Shown piece by piece: positions 11,490 through 23,759 of a DNA stretch of 64,000 bases. Source of the DNA: Sapria himalayana (lineage: Eukaryota > Streptophyta > Magnoliopsida > Malpighiales > Rafflesiaceae); NCBI GenBank assembly GCA_029783825.1, contig JAREIK010002254.1:1705169-1769168 (forward strand), in the 5' to 3' direction. Positions within the stretch are counted from its first letter, which is position 1, and each line of letters starts with the position of its first letter. A program made the position numbers and the translations under genes. The notes under the pieces were generated by a model that worked only from the letters and a program-made list of their open reading frames with translations, ran no database searches and was not told the origin of the DNA.

Positions 11490-14400
11490 TTAAACTTGTC
11501 TGCTTAGCTTAACCCATGATAAATAGAGATAAGGTTGAAAAATATAAAAAGATTATTGCCCTAGACAAGGCCTATTCGAATTATAATAGTAAGTTATAGA
11601 TATTTTGGAATAATTCAATGGATATTGAAATTATATTAGAATCTAATCAAATGGTGAGCTTTAAATTAGGTGATCTGCCTAAACTAATTATTTCAGTTTT
11701 TTAAAGAGTAACTCAAAGGAGGTGAGGATGATCTTATGGTAGGATATGAAGGACGTAGCTGGTAAAAATGTTTCTTGGATTGTTAGAGGAGATTTTAATG
11801 TAGTTAGAAACCTAAAAGAAAAAAGAGAAGGTAGACCCCCGAAAACAACAGCATTAGCACAATTTAATGAGGCTTTAGCCACCGCAAATCTAATGGATGC
11901 AGATTTTTTAGGGTCAAAGTTTACATGGTGTAACAACTGGAGGAGAAGAGGCGGTATTTGGTCCAAGCTCGATAGTGTTTTATTTAATCTTAAAGGGATG
12001 GACAAGCTAGGTGGAATAAAGGTAAAGCATTTGAATAAAACTTGTTCAAATCACGGTTCACTCCTATTGTCATTTCAAAAAGGACTAGAAAGACAGAGGG
12101 GTTTTAAATTCCAAAATATGTGGGGCTCCCCCAAAGACTTTGACAGGATAGTCAAAGAATCATGGGAGAAGCTAGTGAAGGGTAACCCCCTACAAATATT
12201 GGCAATAAAATTGCAGGAGCTAAAGATGGTGCTCAATAAATGGAATAATGACATCTTTGTAAATATTACGCAAAAAATCCAAGAAGCAGAATAGAAAGTA
12301 GAATCCTTAGAAATGAAATATGAAGAGAGTCCAGATGAGGCTACAAGAATAGAAGTAAGCAAAGCAACAGCAAATCTTAGGCAAAAAATGCACATGGAAG
12401 AAGTTTTTGGAAACAAATGACCAAGATTAAATGGCTGAAAGAAGGGGATAAAAAAATAAAAATTTTCAAAGCTATGGAAAAAGGTAGAATTTTAAAGCAA
12501 AAAATAAAAGGGCTGAAATCTGCAAATGGAAGGTGGCTAGAAAATGATGAGGAAATAAAGATTGAACTAGAAGAATTCTTTAAAACTCACCTATGTGGGT
12601 CAAACATCAGTAGACATGGCACATTGATGCAAAAGATTGAAAAAAAAAAGATCAAAGAAGAGGACAACAAAGCCCTCAAAGAGATCCCTAGCGAAAAAGA
12701 GGTAAAAGAGGTTGTGTTTAGTGCTAGTAAAGATAGTACACCAGGATCAGATGGGTGGAATAATGCTTTCTTCCAATGAGCCTGGCCGACTAAAAAAAAA
12801 AGCTAGTCGCAGCAATGGTCTGGATCTTTGTTGGCGCAGAATTTACAAAGGCATGAGCTAATTCTTATATTGTATTGATTCCAAAAATAGCCAATCCACA
12901 GAAAGGAGAAGACTTCAAACTAATTAGCCTATGCAACACAATTTATAAGATTTTAGCAAAAATGCATAAAAATAGACTAAGTAGGTTTTTTCCTTCTATC
13001 ATATCTATTGAACAAACTAGTTTTGTTAAAAATAGGTAAATGATAGTGAATATAAATATGGCCTTAGAAATGATGAGAGAGATAGGAGCTAAATCTAGAG
13101 GACATAATGTAATCCTAGAACTAGACTTATCAAAAGCATTCGATAGGGTAGAATGAGATATTTTATGCTATGCAATGAGAAAACTAGACTTTTTGAAATT
13201 CTGGATAGACCTAATGTACAGATGTGTTTCCAATGCATGGGGCAGGATTCTAATTAATCGGCAGGTAGACAGAGAATTTAAATTGGCGAGAGGGCTCAGA
13301 CAAGAAAATTCCCTCTTTCTCTCCTTATTTAATATATAATTAGAATTATTTATTATAAATCTAAAAAATGAAATGGAAGAAGGAAATATACTAACTTTTA
13401 AGCAGCCAAGGCACACGCCAAGGGTGTGCTGCTTGGCATATGCGAATGATGTCATTATCTTTACAAATACAAGTAGTTCCTCAATGACAAATATGATGAG
13501 GCTCTTGCAAACGCTGGAAGAGGAATCAGGGTAGAAATTAAATAAGAAAAAATGTCAATTTATCTTGGCATATGTTAATTTATCTTAGAAATTAAAAGTA
13601 GCGACAGAAGGTTAAAAGAATCACATAATACACCCAAAAAATAGGTGCTTTAATGTACTTGGTCTGCCCAATTTTTGAGGGTAGGTTTAAGGAAGAAGAG
13701 TTATCCTACCTAGAGCAAAAAATACGTCAAAAGATAGAGGGTTGGAAGAAGAATTGTTAAACATGGAAGGAAGGATGATGTTAATAACACACGTGTTGCA
13801 GGCTAGTTTAACATACATTTTAATGGCGATCCAGCCACCAAAATCTATGATAAAAAAAGTGAAAGAAAAATGTCTAACTTTTTATGGAGTAAAGAAGGAA
13901 AAAACCAGTTACACTGGAAAAAATGGGAAGATTTATGTTTCCTGAAGGAGGAAGGTGGTCTAGGCTTGGTGAGCCTGAATGATATGGCTAAAGCTTGAGC
14001 CTGTAGAAACTAGTGGAGGCTGAAGAAAAATGGTAGTCTCTGGGCAGAATATGTGAAATCTAGATATAAACTAGGAAATAAAGCTTTCAAAGACCCAAGA
14101 AATGCATCCAAAAGCTGGAAATTAATGAGGAAGCAACATATTTTGGTTTAAAAGCATGCATTGCTTAGTACAAGTGGGTGGAAATGGATGCTAGATCCAC
14201 AAGGTAAATTCACGCTAAAAAGTGCAAAACTTATGGTTAAAAATAAAAAATTGATTAAAGAGTTATTTAGAGAAGCATGGGCAAAGAGATTACCGCCAAA
14301 AATAAACATGTTCATGTGGAAACTACTATCAAATGCAATTCTAATAGATGAGAATATTCAAAGAAAATGGATAATGTTAGCATCTAGAAGTGAATGTTGT

Positions 14401-15318
14401 CATCAAGAATCGAAAAGCACTAATCATTTATTTTCGACTGGGAAAATAGCCATAAACTTGTGGCAAAAATTAGAAAGAGATGCCAATATTGTAGGAGGAA
14501 AAATAGGCTTAAAGCATATATTAATAAAATGGAGTAATAGGCATACTAAAAATAAGATTTTAAAATGGGAAAGAAGCTATATTCCGCATATAGTGGTCTG
14601 GTGCTTATGGAAGACCAGGAATAAAAGTAGGTTTGAAGGAATTTCAATGAACGTTGGAAACATATTAGAAGAGATTAAAAGGGAATGTTCATTTATTTCA
14701 GCATGCAAACCTATAAAAATTAGAAATTTAGAGACAGAAGAACATTGGAAGAAGACTTGGTGCCTCTCCACAAAAAGAGAAAAATAGCAAGGAACCAAAA
14801 TAGTCTACTGGGAGAAGCCTCCACAAGGTGGACTAACCCTTAATACTGATGGTAGCTTTAAGAGAGAAATGAGTGCAGCAGAAGGTGGAGGCTTAATAAG
14901 AAATGAGGAGAGCAGGGTGATGAGGGCCTTCACGATGAGAGGTGAAGCCTTCTCAGCCTTGCACATAGAAATCATGGCCTTGCATAAAGGACTACATTTC
15001 TGCAAAGAAAATGATTTTAGAAATATTCAAGTTCAAGTAGACTCAAACTTGTTAGTGGATCTTGTGCTAAGCAAAATAGAGTTATCGAGACATGAGGAAG
15101 AGATTAACATAATTAAAAAATTGTTAATTGAATTAAAAGGAGGAATAATGCATATATTTAGGGAAGCAAATATGCTGGCGGATAAATTAGTGGAAGAAGG
15201 TAGGAGAAAGGGGAACCATGAGTTTGAAGGGTATGAAATCCCCGATAGGTTTAAAGGATTAATATACTTAGACAAAATAGGCTTTCCGTATATTAGAATT
15301 ATAAAGTTCAAAGATTAA
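11490..15318 (+). pseudogene. LINE A ORF2 polyprotein, broken
   Basis: ORF2 nicks the target and reverse transcribes the element RNA. Domains in order: APE-type endonuclease (11490-12300, degraded at its start, with the RGDFNVVR motif at about 11790 and SKFTWCNNW later); linker; reverse transcriptase (12640-13560: DGWNNAFFQ, LSKAFDRVE, GLRQ, and the catalytic motif altered to AYANDV); zf-RVT (14161-14787, with CECC-like SECCHQE, HLF and WCLWKTRNKS); RNase H (14790-15318, motifs NTDGSF, HIEIMAL, QVDSNLL, ANMLADKL). Zf-RVT and RNase H frames are open, separated by one stop at 14785. Stops are often at Trp codons. YADD to YAND should abolish activity. Confidence 0.88.
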
Positions 15319-16424
15319 GATTATTTAACTTAGGAGATAGATCCAAAAATTTTGAATTTATGTCATTTATTCTAATTTAAATAATTTCTGCTTTTGGATC
15401 TTCTTACATTTTTACTTGTGTTTGTAGTACTCAAATAGACCACAGGTGAAGGCCTTGAATACATAAGCCAACCCGGCCCAAAGGGGGGGCTAGAATGAAA
15501 CATGCAACAAGTGTATTTTCCCATGGTCTACTGCTATTTATTAGATACAAGTTAGTTGTACCTTGGAGGGGAGGATGCTGCAATGTTTTACTTGTTATTT
15601 GCTTGAGAATTTGTCTGTGTATCTAGTTTTGTAGCCATTAAGTAAATCACAGGCAAAGGTATTGAAAACATGAGTTACCCTGGTCCTGAGGGGGGACTAA
15701 AATGAAGCAAGACGGATTAGTTCAGGTTGTATATGTTTGTGGCTTGTTGTTGTTTACTATATGATGGTTAGTGGTACCTTGGAGGAAAGTCTGCAACCAG
15801 TCAAAGGAGGGGAGAGTGCTAAATAGGGAGGAGCTATGGTGGTTTCATTTGAATTTTGTTTGTTTGTTTGTTTTGCGAAGTTTTGTGAGTGTGCTATCGG
15901 TATGGGAGTCTGTTATATTAGGAGTTAGTTTGTGTAAAGTGTATGCAAGAGAGTTAGCAATGGGCCTGTAATGGGTGTGGGAAGGGTTGTTCGTAGGAAG
16001 ACCACTTGTCCTGCTAGTCAGTGGAATATCGGAAGCAAAATAGAGCTAGGAGAGTGGAAGGGATTAAGTAGAGCATGCCATGATTCGGGAATGGGCTGAG
16101 AATGGGCCGTAGCTCGGGGGAAAGGGAAAATTCAACATGAAATGCTTGATAGAGTATAAAGGGGAAGGAATCCAACCAAGGTGGCTGAAAAAATTAGAGC
16201 CCAATGCCAAACTAATTTAAGATATGGCAGGGGATACAAGCACAAAAAAATCCAATTTCTACAAGAAATGTATAGTTATTTGTATAAATGTTAGAATTTA
16301 TCTTTCTTTTAATTTGTAGATTAAGCAATATGCAGGGTGTAAAATGATTAAGGGTAGTATTATTTTGTAACAATGGTATTACTCTGCCGAAAGAGATGGT
16401 CAAATTAATAATAAAAGAAACTTT
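15319..16424 (+). other. LINE A 3' UTR with internal ~208-bp duplication
   Basis: Non-coding. Two tandem copies (about 15425-15572 and 15630-15785) share CACAGG-AAGG, CCC-GGCC or GGTCC followed by a GGGGGG-ACT/GCT block, AAAATGAA-CA and GTACCTTGGAGG. The same G-block recurs in the 3' region of LINE E (about 44840) and at the 5' edge of fragment G (55864), which helps assign those as LINE 3' UTR. Confidence 0.75.
16382..16395 (+). other. LINE 3'-terminal stem-loop (LINE A)
   Basis: Sequence differs from consensus, but a 4-bp stem survives in a shifted register: CTCT (16382-16385) with AGAG (16392-16395), loop GCCGAA. The preceding GGGTAG and TTGTAACAATGGTATT boxes are conserved. Confidence 0.5.
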
Positions 16425-19010
16425 AAAAAAAAGAAGAATAAGATGAATAAGAAGAATAAGAAGAATAAAAAGAATAAAAAGATATGAAGAATAATAAGAA
16501 TAATAAGAATAAGAAGAATAAGAAGAATAAAAATAAGAAGAAATAGAAGAATAAGAAGAATAAAATGAATAAGAATAATAAGAAGAACAAGAAGAACTAA
16601 AAGAAAAAGAAGAATAAGAAAAACATGATGATTAAGAAGAATAGGGATAATAAGAATAATAAGTAAAATAAGAAGAATAAAAAAAATAAGAAGAATAGAA
16701 GAATAAGAAGAATTAGAAAGTACGAATAATAAGAAGAATAATAAGAATAATAAGAATACGAAGAATAAAAAGAATAAGAAGAATAAGAAGAATAAGAAGA
16801 ATAAAAAAAATAATAAGAATAAGAATAATAACAATAATAATAAGTATAAGAAGAATAAGAAGAATACGAAAAATACGAAGAATTGAATAATTAGAAGAAT
16901 ATGAAGAATTGAATAATTAGAAGAATTAGAAGAATACTAAGAATTAGAAGCATTAGATTAATTAGAAGAATTAGAATAATTAGAAGAATTAGAAGAATTA
17001 GAAGAATTAGAAGAAATAGAAGAATTAGAAGAAATAGAAGAATAAGAAGAATACAAAGAATAAGAAGAATAAGAAGAATAAGAAGAATAAGAAGAACAAG
17101 AAGAACAAGAAGAACAAGAAGAACAAGAAGAACAAGAAGAACAAGAAGAACAAGAAGAACAAGAAGAACTAGAAGAACTAGAAGAATAAGAAGAATAAGA
17201 AGAATAAGAAGAATAAGATGATAAAGAAGAATAAGGATAACAACAACTATAATTAAAATAAGAAGAATAAAAAAAATAAGAAAAATAAGAAGAATTAGAA
17301 AAATAAGAATAATAAGAAGAATAAAAAGAATAAGAAGATTAATAAGAATAAAAAGAATAATAAAAATATGAAGAATAAAAAGAATAAGAATAATAAGAAA
17401 AATACGAAGAATAAGTAGAATAAAAAAATAATAAGAATAATAATAATAATAAGTATATGAAGAATAAGAAAAATAAGAAGAATATGAAGAATATGAAGAA
17501 TTAGAAGAATTAGTATAATTAGAAGAATAAGAAGAATACGAAGAATTAGAATAATTAGAAAAATAAGAAGAATAACAAGAATAAGAAGAATAAAAAGAAT
17601 AAAAAGAATAAAAAAAATAAAAAAAATAAGAAGAATACGAAAAATAAGAATAATAAGAAGAATAAAAAGAATAATAATAATAATAAGTAGAATAAGAAGA
17701 ATAAGAATAATTAGCATAATAAAAAAATTAAGAAAAATAAAAAAAATAAGAAGAATAAAAAAAATATAATGATAAAGAAGAATATTATGAATAAAAAGAA
17801 TAATAAAATTAAGAAGGATAAGAATGGTAAAAAGAATAAAAAAAGAATATAAAGAATATGAAGAATAAGAAGAAAAAGAAGAATAAGAATAATAAGAAAT
17901 ATAAGAATAATAAGAAAAAAAAGAAGAAAAGAAAAATTTTAATAATAAGAAGAATAAGATGAATAATAAAAACAAGAAAAATAAGAAGAATTAGAAGAAT
18001 AAGAAAAATAAGAAAAATAAGAAAAATAAGAAAAATAAGAAAAATAAGAAAAATAAAAAGAATGAGAAAGATAAGATGAATATGAAGAATATGAAGATTA
18101 ATAAGAATAAGAATAATAATAAGAATAAGAAGAATAAGAATAATTATTAAAATAAGAATAATAAAAAGAATAAGTAGACTAAATAAATAAGAATAATTAG
18201 AAAAAATAAAAACTAAGAAGAATAAGAAGAATAAGAAGAATTGGAAGAATAAGATGAATAATATGAATAGAAAGAATAAGAATAATAGAACGATTAAAAA
18301 GAATAAAAAGAATAAGAAGAATAAGAAGAATAAGAAGAATAAAAAGAATAAAAAGAATAAGATGAATAAGAATAATAAAAATAATAAGAAGAATAATAAA
18401 TATAAGAAAAATAAGCAGAATTAGAAGTTTATGAAAAATAAGAAGAATAAAAAGAATAAGATGAATAAGAAGAATACGAAGAATAAGAAGAATAATAGAA
18501 TAAGAAGAATAAGAAGAATAAAAAAATAAAAAAAATAAAAAAAATAATTGGAATAAGAAGAAAAGTATTAATAAAGAGAATAAGAAGAATAAAAGAATAA
18601 GAAAAAAAGAATACAAAGAATCAGAAGATTAAGGAGAAAAAGAATAATAAGAACTATAAGAAGAAATTAGAAAATTAAGATGTTTAAGGAGTATAAGAAG
18701 AATAATAAGAATTAGAATAATCAAAACAATAAAAAGAATAAGAAGAATAAGAACAATAAGAAGATTTGAAGAATAAGAATAATAAAAAGCTTAAGAAGAA
18801 TAAAGAGAATAAGAAGAATAACAAGAATATAAAGAATAAGAATATTAAGAAGAATTAGAAGAATAATAAGAATAAGTAGAATAAGAACAATATAAAAAAT
18901 AAGAAGAATAAGAAGAATACGAAGAATAGGAAGAATAAGAAGAATAATAAGAATTAGAAGAATTAGAAAAAGTAGAAGAATAATAAGAATACGAAGAATT
19001 AGATGGGTTC
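16425..19010 (+). repeat. purine array A2, 9-bp unit
   Basis: About 2.6 kb of AAGAATAAG-type repeats starting in the A-run at the end of LINE A. Sub-blocks have their own variants: AAGAATTAG around 16900-17040, a homogeneous AAGAACAAG block at 17090-17165, and AAAAATAAG at 18000-18055. It ends at the 5' edge of module M1. Confidence 0.95.
17090..17165 (+). repeat. homogeneous AAGAACAAG block
   Basis: Eight or more successive 9-bp units carry the same T-to-C change (AAGAACAAG), flanked by ordinary AAGAATAAG. This is the signature of local unit expansion from one variant unit. Confidence 0.85.
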
Positions 19011-20134
19011 TATGAGATGAATAGTACTTTCTGGTTTCGTGGGATGTACATATTATTTAGTTTTACTAGTAATAGTTTCGGATAGATTGTAGGGTATATG
19101 TTTAGATGAGAACACATATGGGTGGGAGTGTGAGTTAGGGGAATAGTTGCTGCTTTGGTTTTGTTTGTAGGTAACAAACAGAAGTAGCAATGATTTGCTA
19201 AGCTTACTTAAAAGGATCAAAATTGGAAAGGATGCAATTCAATGAAAAGATATGGAAAAAAATTGAGCATGGAATAGCCTTTACTTTAGCCATAACTATA
19301 GTATAGGCTTCTAAAGGAGTTTAAAACTAGTTGGGCCTGTAACAAAATATTATTAGGGAAACACGAGGATATGTTTGTCGTGATGGATTGCATACTTCTA
19401 TATTTGTTTTATGGACAAGTCACAAGGTAGTGTTGGCTTAACTACATACAAGGTAATTCTCCTGGAGGAAGGACGATGGTGGGAGGAGGGATAAATAACC
19501 ATGCCTGCAGCATCTCGACATAGAAGGCCCGAGAAATTAAAAGAAAATCAGAGTGTTTAATGCGATATAGAATTTTGTTCTATTTTTTCTATTTTTCTAT
19601 TTTGGATATTTGTAAAGGGATAGAAGGAGAAATCAGTGGTTTGAATGGTTGTGGCATTGATATGATAGGTAGTTTTTCATTTTGTAGGGAGGAGCTTTAA
19701 AGAAGCATGCTTAACACAGTAATCGGGCAGCTTAATACGAGAATTGGTGGAGTCTATTAAATTGTTTTGGGTGGTTTCTTGTCTAGCTATTTGGTAGGTA
19801 TAAATCATATTGGAGGGGGTTTTTAAAGCTATAGGAAGGATGAGTAAAGAAGCTTTAAGATTAAATAAACTTTTAGACAGAGGCTGAAAAGATTTATATA
19901 GAAGATTCAATTGGCGAAGGCGACTCTTTAATCAAGCATGGGCAGAATAAGGAGAAAGTCCGCAACTTAGAAAAACTTGAACTATTTAGATAAAGCTATA
20001 CTTGTTTCATACTTTTTAAAGATTAGTGTATGGGTACGGTTGTAATTGGAGAAAGGGTAGCATGAACTATTTTATAAAAAATGTATTCATTCGCCAAAAG
20101 AAATGATTATATTAATAAAACAAAACTATAAAAA
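19011..20134 (+). mobile_element. LINE 3' fragment or non-autonomous derivative, module M1
   Basis: About 1.1 kb with no LINE coding sequence, bounded by arrays A2 and A3. It ends with the LINE terminal signature (GGGTAG, stem-loop, AATAAAACAAAACT, A-run). It is homologous over its length to module M2 (32131-33256); both share GTGGGATGTACATATT, TAGTTTTACTAGTA, AGGGGAATAGTTG, ATTTGCTAAGCTTAC and CAAGTCACAAGGTA. Both copies start at nearly the same point, so M1 and M2 are either one element type with a defined 5' end or products of segmental duplication. Confidence 0.7.
20087..20106 (+). other. LINE 3' stem-loop with compensatory changes (M1)
   Basis: Where other copies have TCCTC/GAGGG, M1 has TCATT (20087-20091) and AATGA (20102-20106), still five Watson-Crick pairs around the same 10-nt loop CGCCAAAAGA. 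Three pairs have changed, with stem bases on both sides changing together. Confidence 0.7.
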
Positions 20135-20805
20135 TGAAGAATAAGATGAATAAAAAGAATAAAAGAATTAAAAAATAAGAAGTCTAAGAAGAATTATAAG
20201 AATAAGAAGAATTATAAGAATAAGAAGAGTAGGAAGAAAAGGAAGAATAAGAATAATAGGAAGAATAAGAATAATAGAAAGAATAAGAAGAATAGGAAGA
20301 ATAAGAATAATAGAAAGAATAAGAAGAATAGGAAGAATAAGAAAAAAAGGAAGAATAAGAAGAATAAGAAGAATTAAAAAATTAGGAAGAATAAGTAGAT
20401 TGAGAAGAATATGAACAATAAGAAGAATAAGAAGAATAGGAAGAATAAAATAAATAACAAGAACAAGAAGAATAAGAAGAATAAGAAAAATATAAAGAAT
20501 AAGAAGAATATAAAGAATAGAAGAATAAGAAGAATAAGAATAATAATAAGAATAAGAAGAATAAAAAGAATAATAAGAATAATAAGAATAATAAGAATAA
20601 TAAGAATAATAAAAATAACAAAATAAGAAAAATAAGAAGAAAAAAATATAATAAGTACAATAAGAAAAAAAAGAATATAAATAATAAGAAGAATAAAAAA
20701 AACAAGAATAAGAAGAATAAAATGAATAAGAAGAATAAGAGATCAAGAAGAACAAGAAGAATAAGATGAATAAGAAGAATAAAAAGATTAAAAAGAATAA
20801 CTCTT
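20135..20805 (+). repeat. purine array A3, 9-bp unit
   Basis: About 0.67 kb beginning after the A-run of module M1 and ending at the truncated 5' edge of LINE B. It contains AGGAATAAG-rich and ATAAGAATA-rich sub-blocks and the landmark GAGATCAAGAAGAACA at 20739, which is shared with array A4 (30529). Confidence 0.93.
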
Positions 20806-21987
20806 TTAGGCTTATAGAGCCCTTCAAGCTCATGTCAATAGGGAAGTTTTCTCATGATAGACCTCTCGAAGATGACATGTAGTCGTTTATCACCTCATTG
20901 AAGCTTAAGAAAAGGGTGAAACTCACTGGCTACGATGCTAAACAACTCTTCCTATAGTTCTGTATGGAAGAAGATTTTCACCGTATATGGCTAAGCGGGC
21001 TCTGGAAAGTCAATGGATATCCTATGCGAATTCTAAAGGGGATGAAAAACTTCAATTCACATGAGGAGGCGCCTCTAGATACGGTATGGTTCTCATTCCC
21101 TAACCTCCCTTTGTATCTCTATAATATCCACTCTCTGTATGTTATTTCTTAATGCTTGGGTAAGCCAATGCTATGGGATGAGGTGACACTTTCTATGAAT
21201 ATGCTGAATAATTCTCGGGTATGTGTTAAATGTAATTTACTTACATTGCCATCTACTAGGATTTGGATATGTAGTGGAAAGAGAAAGCTGAGTAAGGAGT
21301 TCTGGCAACCTGCCATTCTAGAAAACCTACCTCCTTATTGTCAAGGCTACAAAAGGTTAGGGCATGCTTTGGGGGAGTGTAGGTTAAGGTTGGAGGAGAA
21401 GAACAGAGGGAAGGGGCAAGGGAGTAGAGGAAGGGTGGAATGGATTAGAAGGGAAGAAGGGGCTCAAAAACAAGATGAGGATGAGCCTTTAGAAACAGAA
21501 TTAGGAGAGGAAAGAGAGGATAGGAAGGAAAAGGTGGGGTTTAAAACCGAAGAGGAAGTAGGCAGTAATAAGGTAATAGAGGTAGTGGTAAGGGCAGAAG
21601 GATGGGTAGAGAATGGGGAGGATGAAGGTTGGGAGGTGGTGAATAGTAAAAGGACGAGGGGGTAAGAGGGCTAAAACTAGGAGGGTCTTAAGGGAGAAAG
21701 AGGAGGACTATAGCTGGATGGATGATGACCTTCTAGATTTTATAGAAGATGAATCAGATATTTACAGCTGTCCACCAATAGGCAAGGCATAAGAAAATGA
21801 GGTGGGTAATCTAGAAAAGGCTAAGGATGATTTAGAAATCTTTGAAGAGGATTGGGAGAAGCTTACTGGGGATCAAGCCATCGAAGCCATGAAACAAATG
21901 TCTATGCAACTCGGACAGCAATTAAGATATAAGGAAAAAAAAAGCAAGTCACCACCTAAGTCTCAAAGAAATAGAAAAAACATTTAA
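20806..21987 (+). pseudogene. LINE B ORF1, 5'-truncated and broken
   Basis: DUF4283-type region: FSHDRPLEDD, FCMEEDFHRIWL, MRILKGMKNF, APLDTVWFSFPNLPLYLYN, with stops at about 20880, 20955 and 21150. Then LGKPMLWDEVT, the linker, and zinc-knuckle-like YCQGYKRLGHALGEC, again with Tyr where the second Cys should be. A Glu/Arg/Lys-rich charged linker follows (about 21390-21665) and, after a break, an acidic C-terminal part ending KSQRNRKNI at 21987. The role is the presumed RNA-binding partner of ORF2. Confidence 0.8.
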
Positions 21988-22041
21988 ATAAGACTTATGA
22001 GTCTAAATACACAACAAGAGCTCAAGAAGAATTAGGTTTTA

Positions 22042-23672
22042 ATGGATAGTTATCTTTACTGGAATATAAAAGGGGTGGCTAATAACCCCTCAATAAATTG
22101 GCCGAAACATTTAATAAAAACATATAAAATCTGTTTAGTTGTTACTCCAGAACCCATGATACAAAAAGACCAGTTAGTTAAATATAGTAAAATATTTGGA
22201 TTTAATAATACGTATGCAAATATAAATTGTAAACTTTGGATTATGTTGCATAATAATTTGGCCATTATAATCTTAAAAGACATAGAGGAGGTAGTACATT
22301 TTAAAATGTATAAATACACAAAAGAAATAATTTCAGTAATTTATGCTAAAAATGCTAAAAAAGATAGAATAGATTTATGGAAGGAAATGAAGGAAATAGC
22401 AATAAAAGACACTCCATGGATTATAAAAGGAGATTCTAATATGATAAGAAGTGCACAAGAAAAAAGAGGAGGAAAAATTCCAGATACAGTGGCTATGTCA
22501 CAATTTAATGACATAATCACTAGTGCTAACTTAATGGATGTAGACTTTATAGGCTCGAGCTTTACTTGGTGTAATAACTGGTGAAAAAGAGGAGAAATTT
22601 AGTTAAGACTGGATATGGTCATGTGTAATGATAAGTGGGTATCCTCTCAAGAGGTTACAGAATTGAGGCATTTAAACAGAACCTGTTCGGATCTTAGCTC
22701 AATGCTCATATTGATTCACAAAAATCAACGATCAACAGGGAGCTTTAAATTTTGGAATATGTGGGTAAAGCATTTAGAGTTTGAAAATGTGGAAAGTTAG
22801 TCATGGATAGAGCCATCATTAGGAAAACATATGCAGGTTCTAATAATTAAGCTATACAGACTAAAGAGATGCTTGGAAAAATGGAATAAAGAAGTTTTAA
22901 AAAATTTAAACCAAAAGATTAAGCAGGCGGAGGAAGAGGTGGAGAAGCTTGAATTAGAATATGACAGCATTCAGAATGAGGAAACTAGACTGAGTCAGGC
23001 TAAGGGTCTGTTGAAGCTCAAATTGCATATCGAGGAAATCTACTTGAAATAGTGCGCAAAGATTAAATGGTTAAAAGATGGTGATAGAAATACTAAATTT
23101 TTTCATAATATGAGTAAAATCAAAGCACAAAGAAATAAGATTAAAGGCATAAAGAATGGTGATGTTGCTTGGGTGGAAGATGATAAGGAAATATGAACCT
23201 CCTTTGATAATTTTTTTAAAAATCATTTATGTGGGAAGGTTCGACACTAAGGGGAGTCTCTATTGAAAGAAATTAAGGCAATCATCACAAAATGAACAAA
23301 ATCAGAAGTTAGAGATGATCATGGAAGAAGAAAAGGTTAGAAATGCAATTTTCAATCTTGATAAGATTAGTGTGGCTGGGCCAGACGGCTAGAATAATTA
23401 TTTTTTCCAGATTTATTGGCATATTATTAAAAAAGATCTTGTGGCTGTAGTTTCAAGTTTTTTTGTAGGAGTAGATATTCCTAAGGCATGAGCGAATTCC
23501 TTTGTGGTTTTAATTCCAAAAAAGAATCCCCATAAAAATGTGAAGCCTTTAGACCAATTAGTCTGTGTAATATGGTCTATAAGATCCTGGCAAAGATCCT
23601 ACAAGGTAGATTAAGTTGTATTCTACCAGATATAATATCACAAGAACAAACATTGTTTGTTAAAAATAGATT
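22042..23672 (+). pseudogene. LINE B ORF2, N-terminal part (endonuclease and RT start)
   Basis: MDSYLYWNIKGVANNPSINW opens an APE-type endonuclease. The canonical GDFN appears as GDSNMIR at about 22430 and FTWCNNW at 22562, followed by stops. A coiled linker (22831-23052) precedes the RT N-terminal region (CAKIKWLKDGDRNTKFFH, then VAGPDG with the next Trp a TAG stop at 23390, then LIPKKNP). The frame ends at LFVKNR, where antisense LINE C is inserted. D-to-S in the endonuclease motif and several stops make it inactive. Confidence 0.85.
23661..23672. other. 12-bp target-site duplication of LINE C, left
   Basis: TAAAAATAGATT occurs here and again at 26674-26685, exactly flanking the antisense LINE. 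The RT codons NR continue across after removing the insertion plus one copy. Confidence 0.88.
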
Positions 23673-23715
23673 TTTTTTTAAAAAAGGCTTTTATCTTTTA
23701 TTAAAGAAAACATAA

Positions 23716-23736
23716 CCCTCACTTGTAGGTGGAGGA
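23716..23736 (-). other. LINE 3'-terminal stem-loop (LINE C, minus strand)
   Basis: On the minus strand TCCTC (23736-23732) pairs with GAGGG (23720-23716). The loop is one base longer than in the plus-strand copies (CACCTACAAGT). Conserved although the rest of the 3' UTR differs. Confidence 0.6.
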
Positions 23737-23759
23737 AAACCTTTACAACCTCAGAAGTC

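Larger units (their letters stand above)
9878..16424 (+). mobile_element. LINE A: long L1-type retrotransposon copy
   Basis: About 6.5 kb, lying between array A1 and array A2. Order: short 5' region, ORF1 (DUF4283-like plus zinc knuckle), ORF2 (endonuclease, reverse transcriptase, zf-RVT, RNase H), a ~1.1-kb 3' UTR, terminal stem-loop and A-run. This is the plant L1 layout with an added RNase H domain. It is the only copy here with an extended ORF1 N-terminal region and may be close to full length. Numerous stops and frameshifts make it non-autonomous. Confidence 0.9.

Noticed and set aside
15425..15785. G-rich blocks as a regulatory element or quadruplex promoter
   Set aside because: The same blocks recur in the 3' UTRs of other LINE copies as part of a tandem duplication. 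No evidence for regulation.
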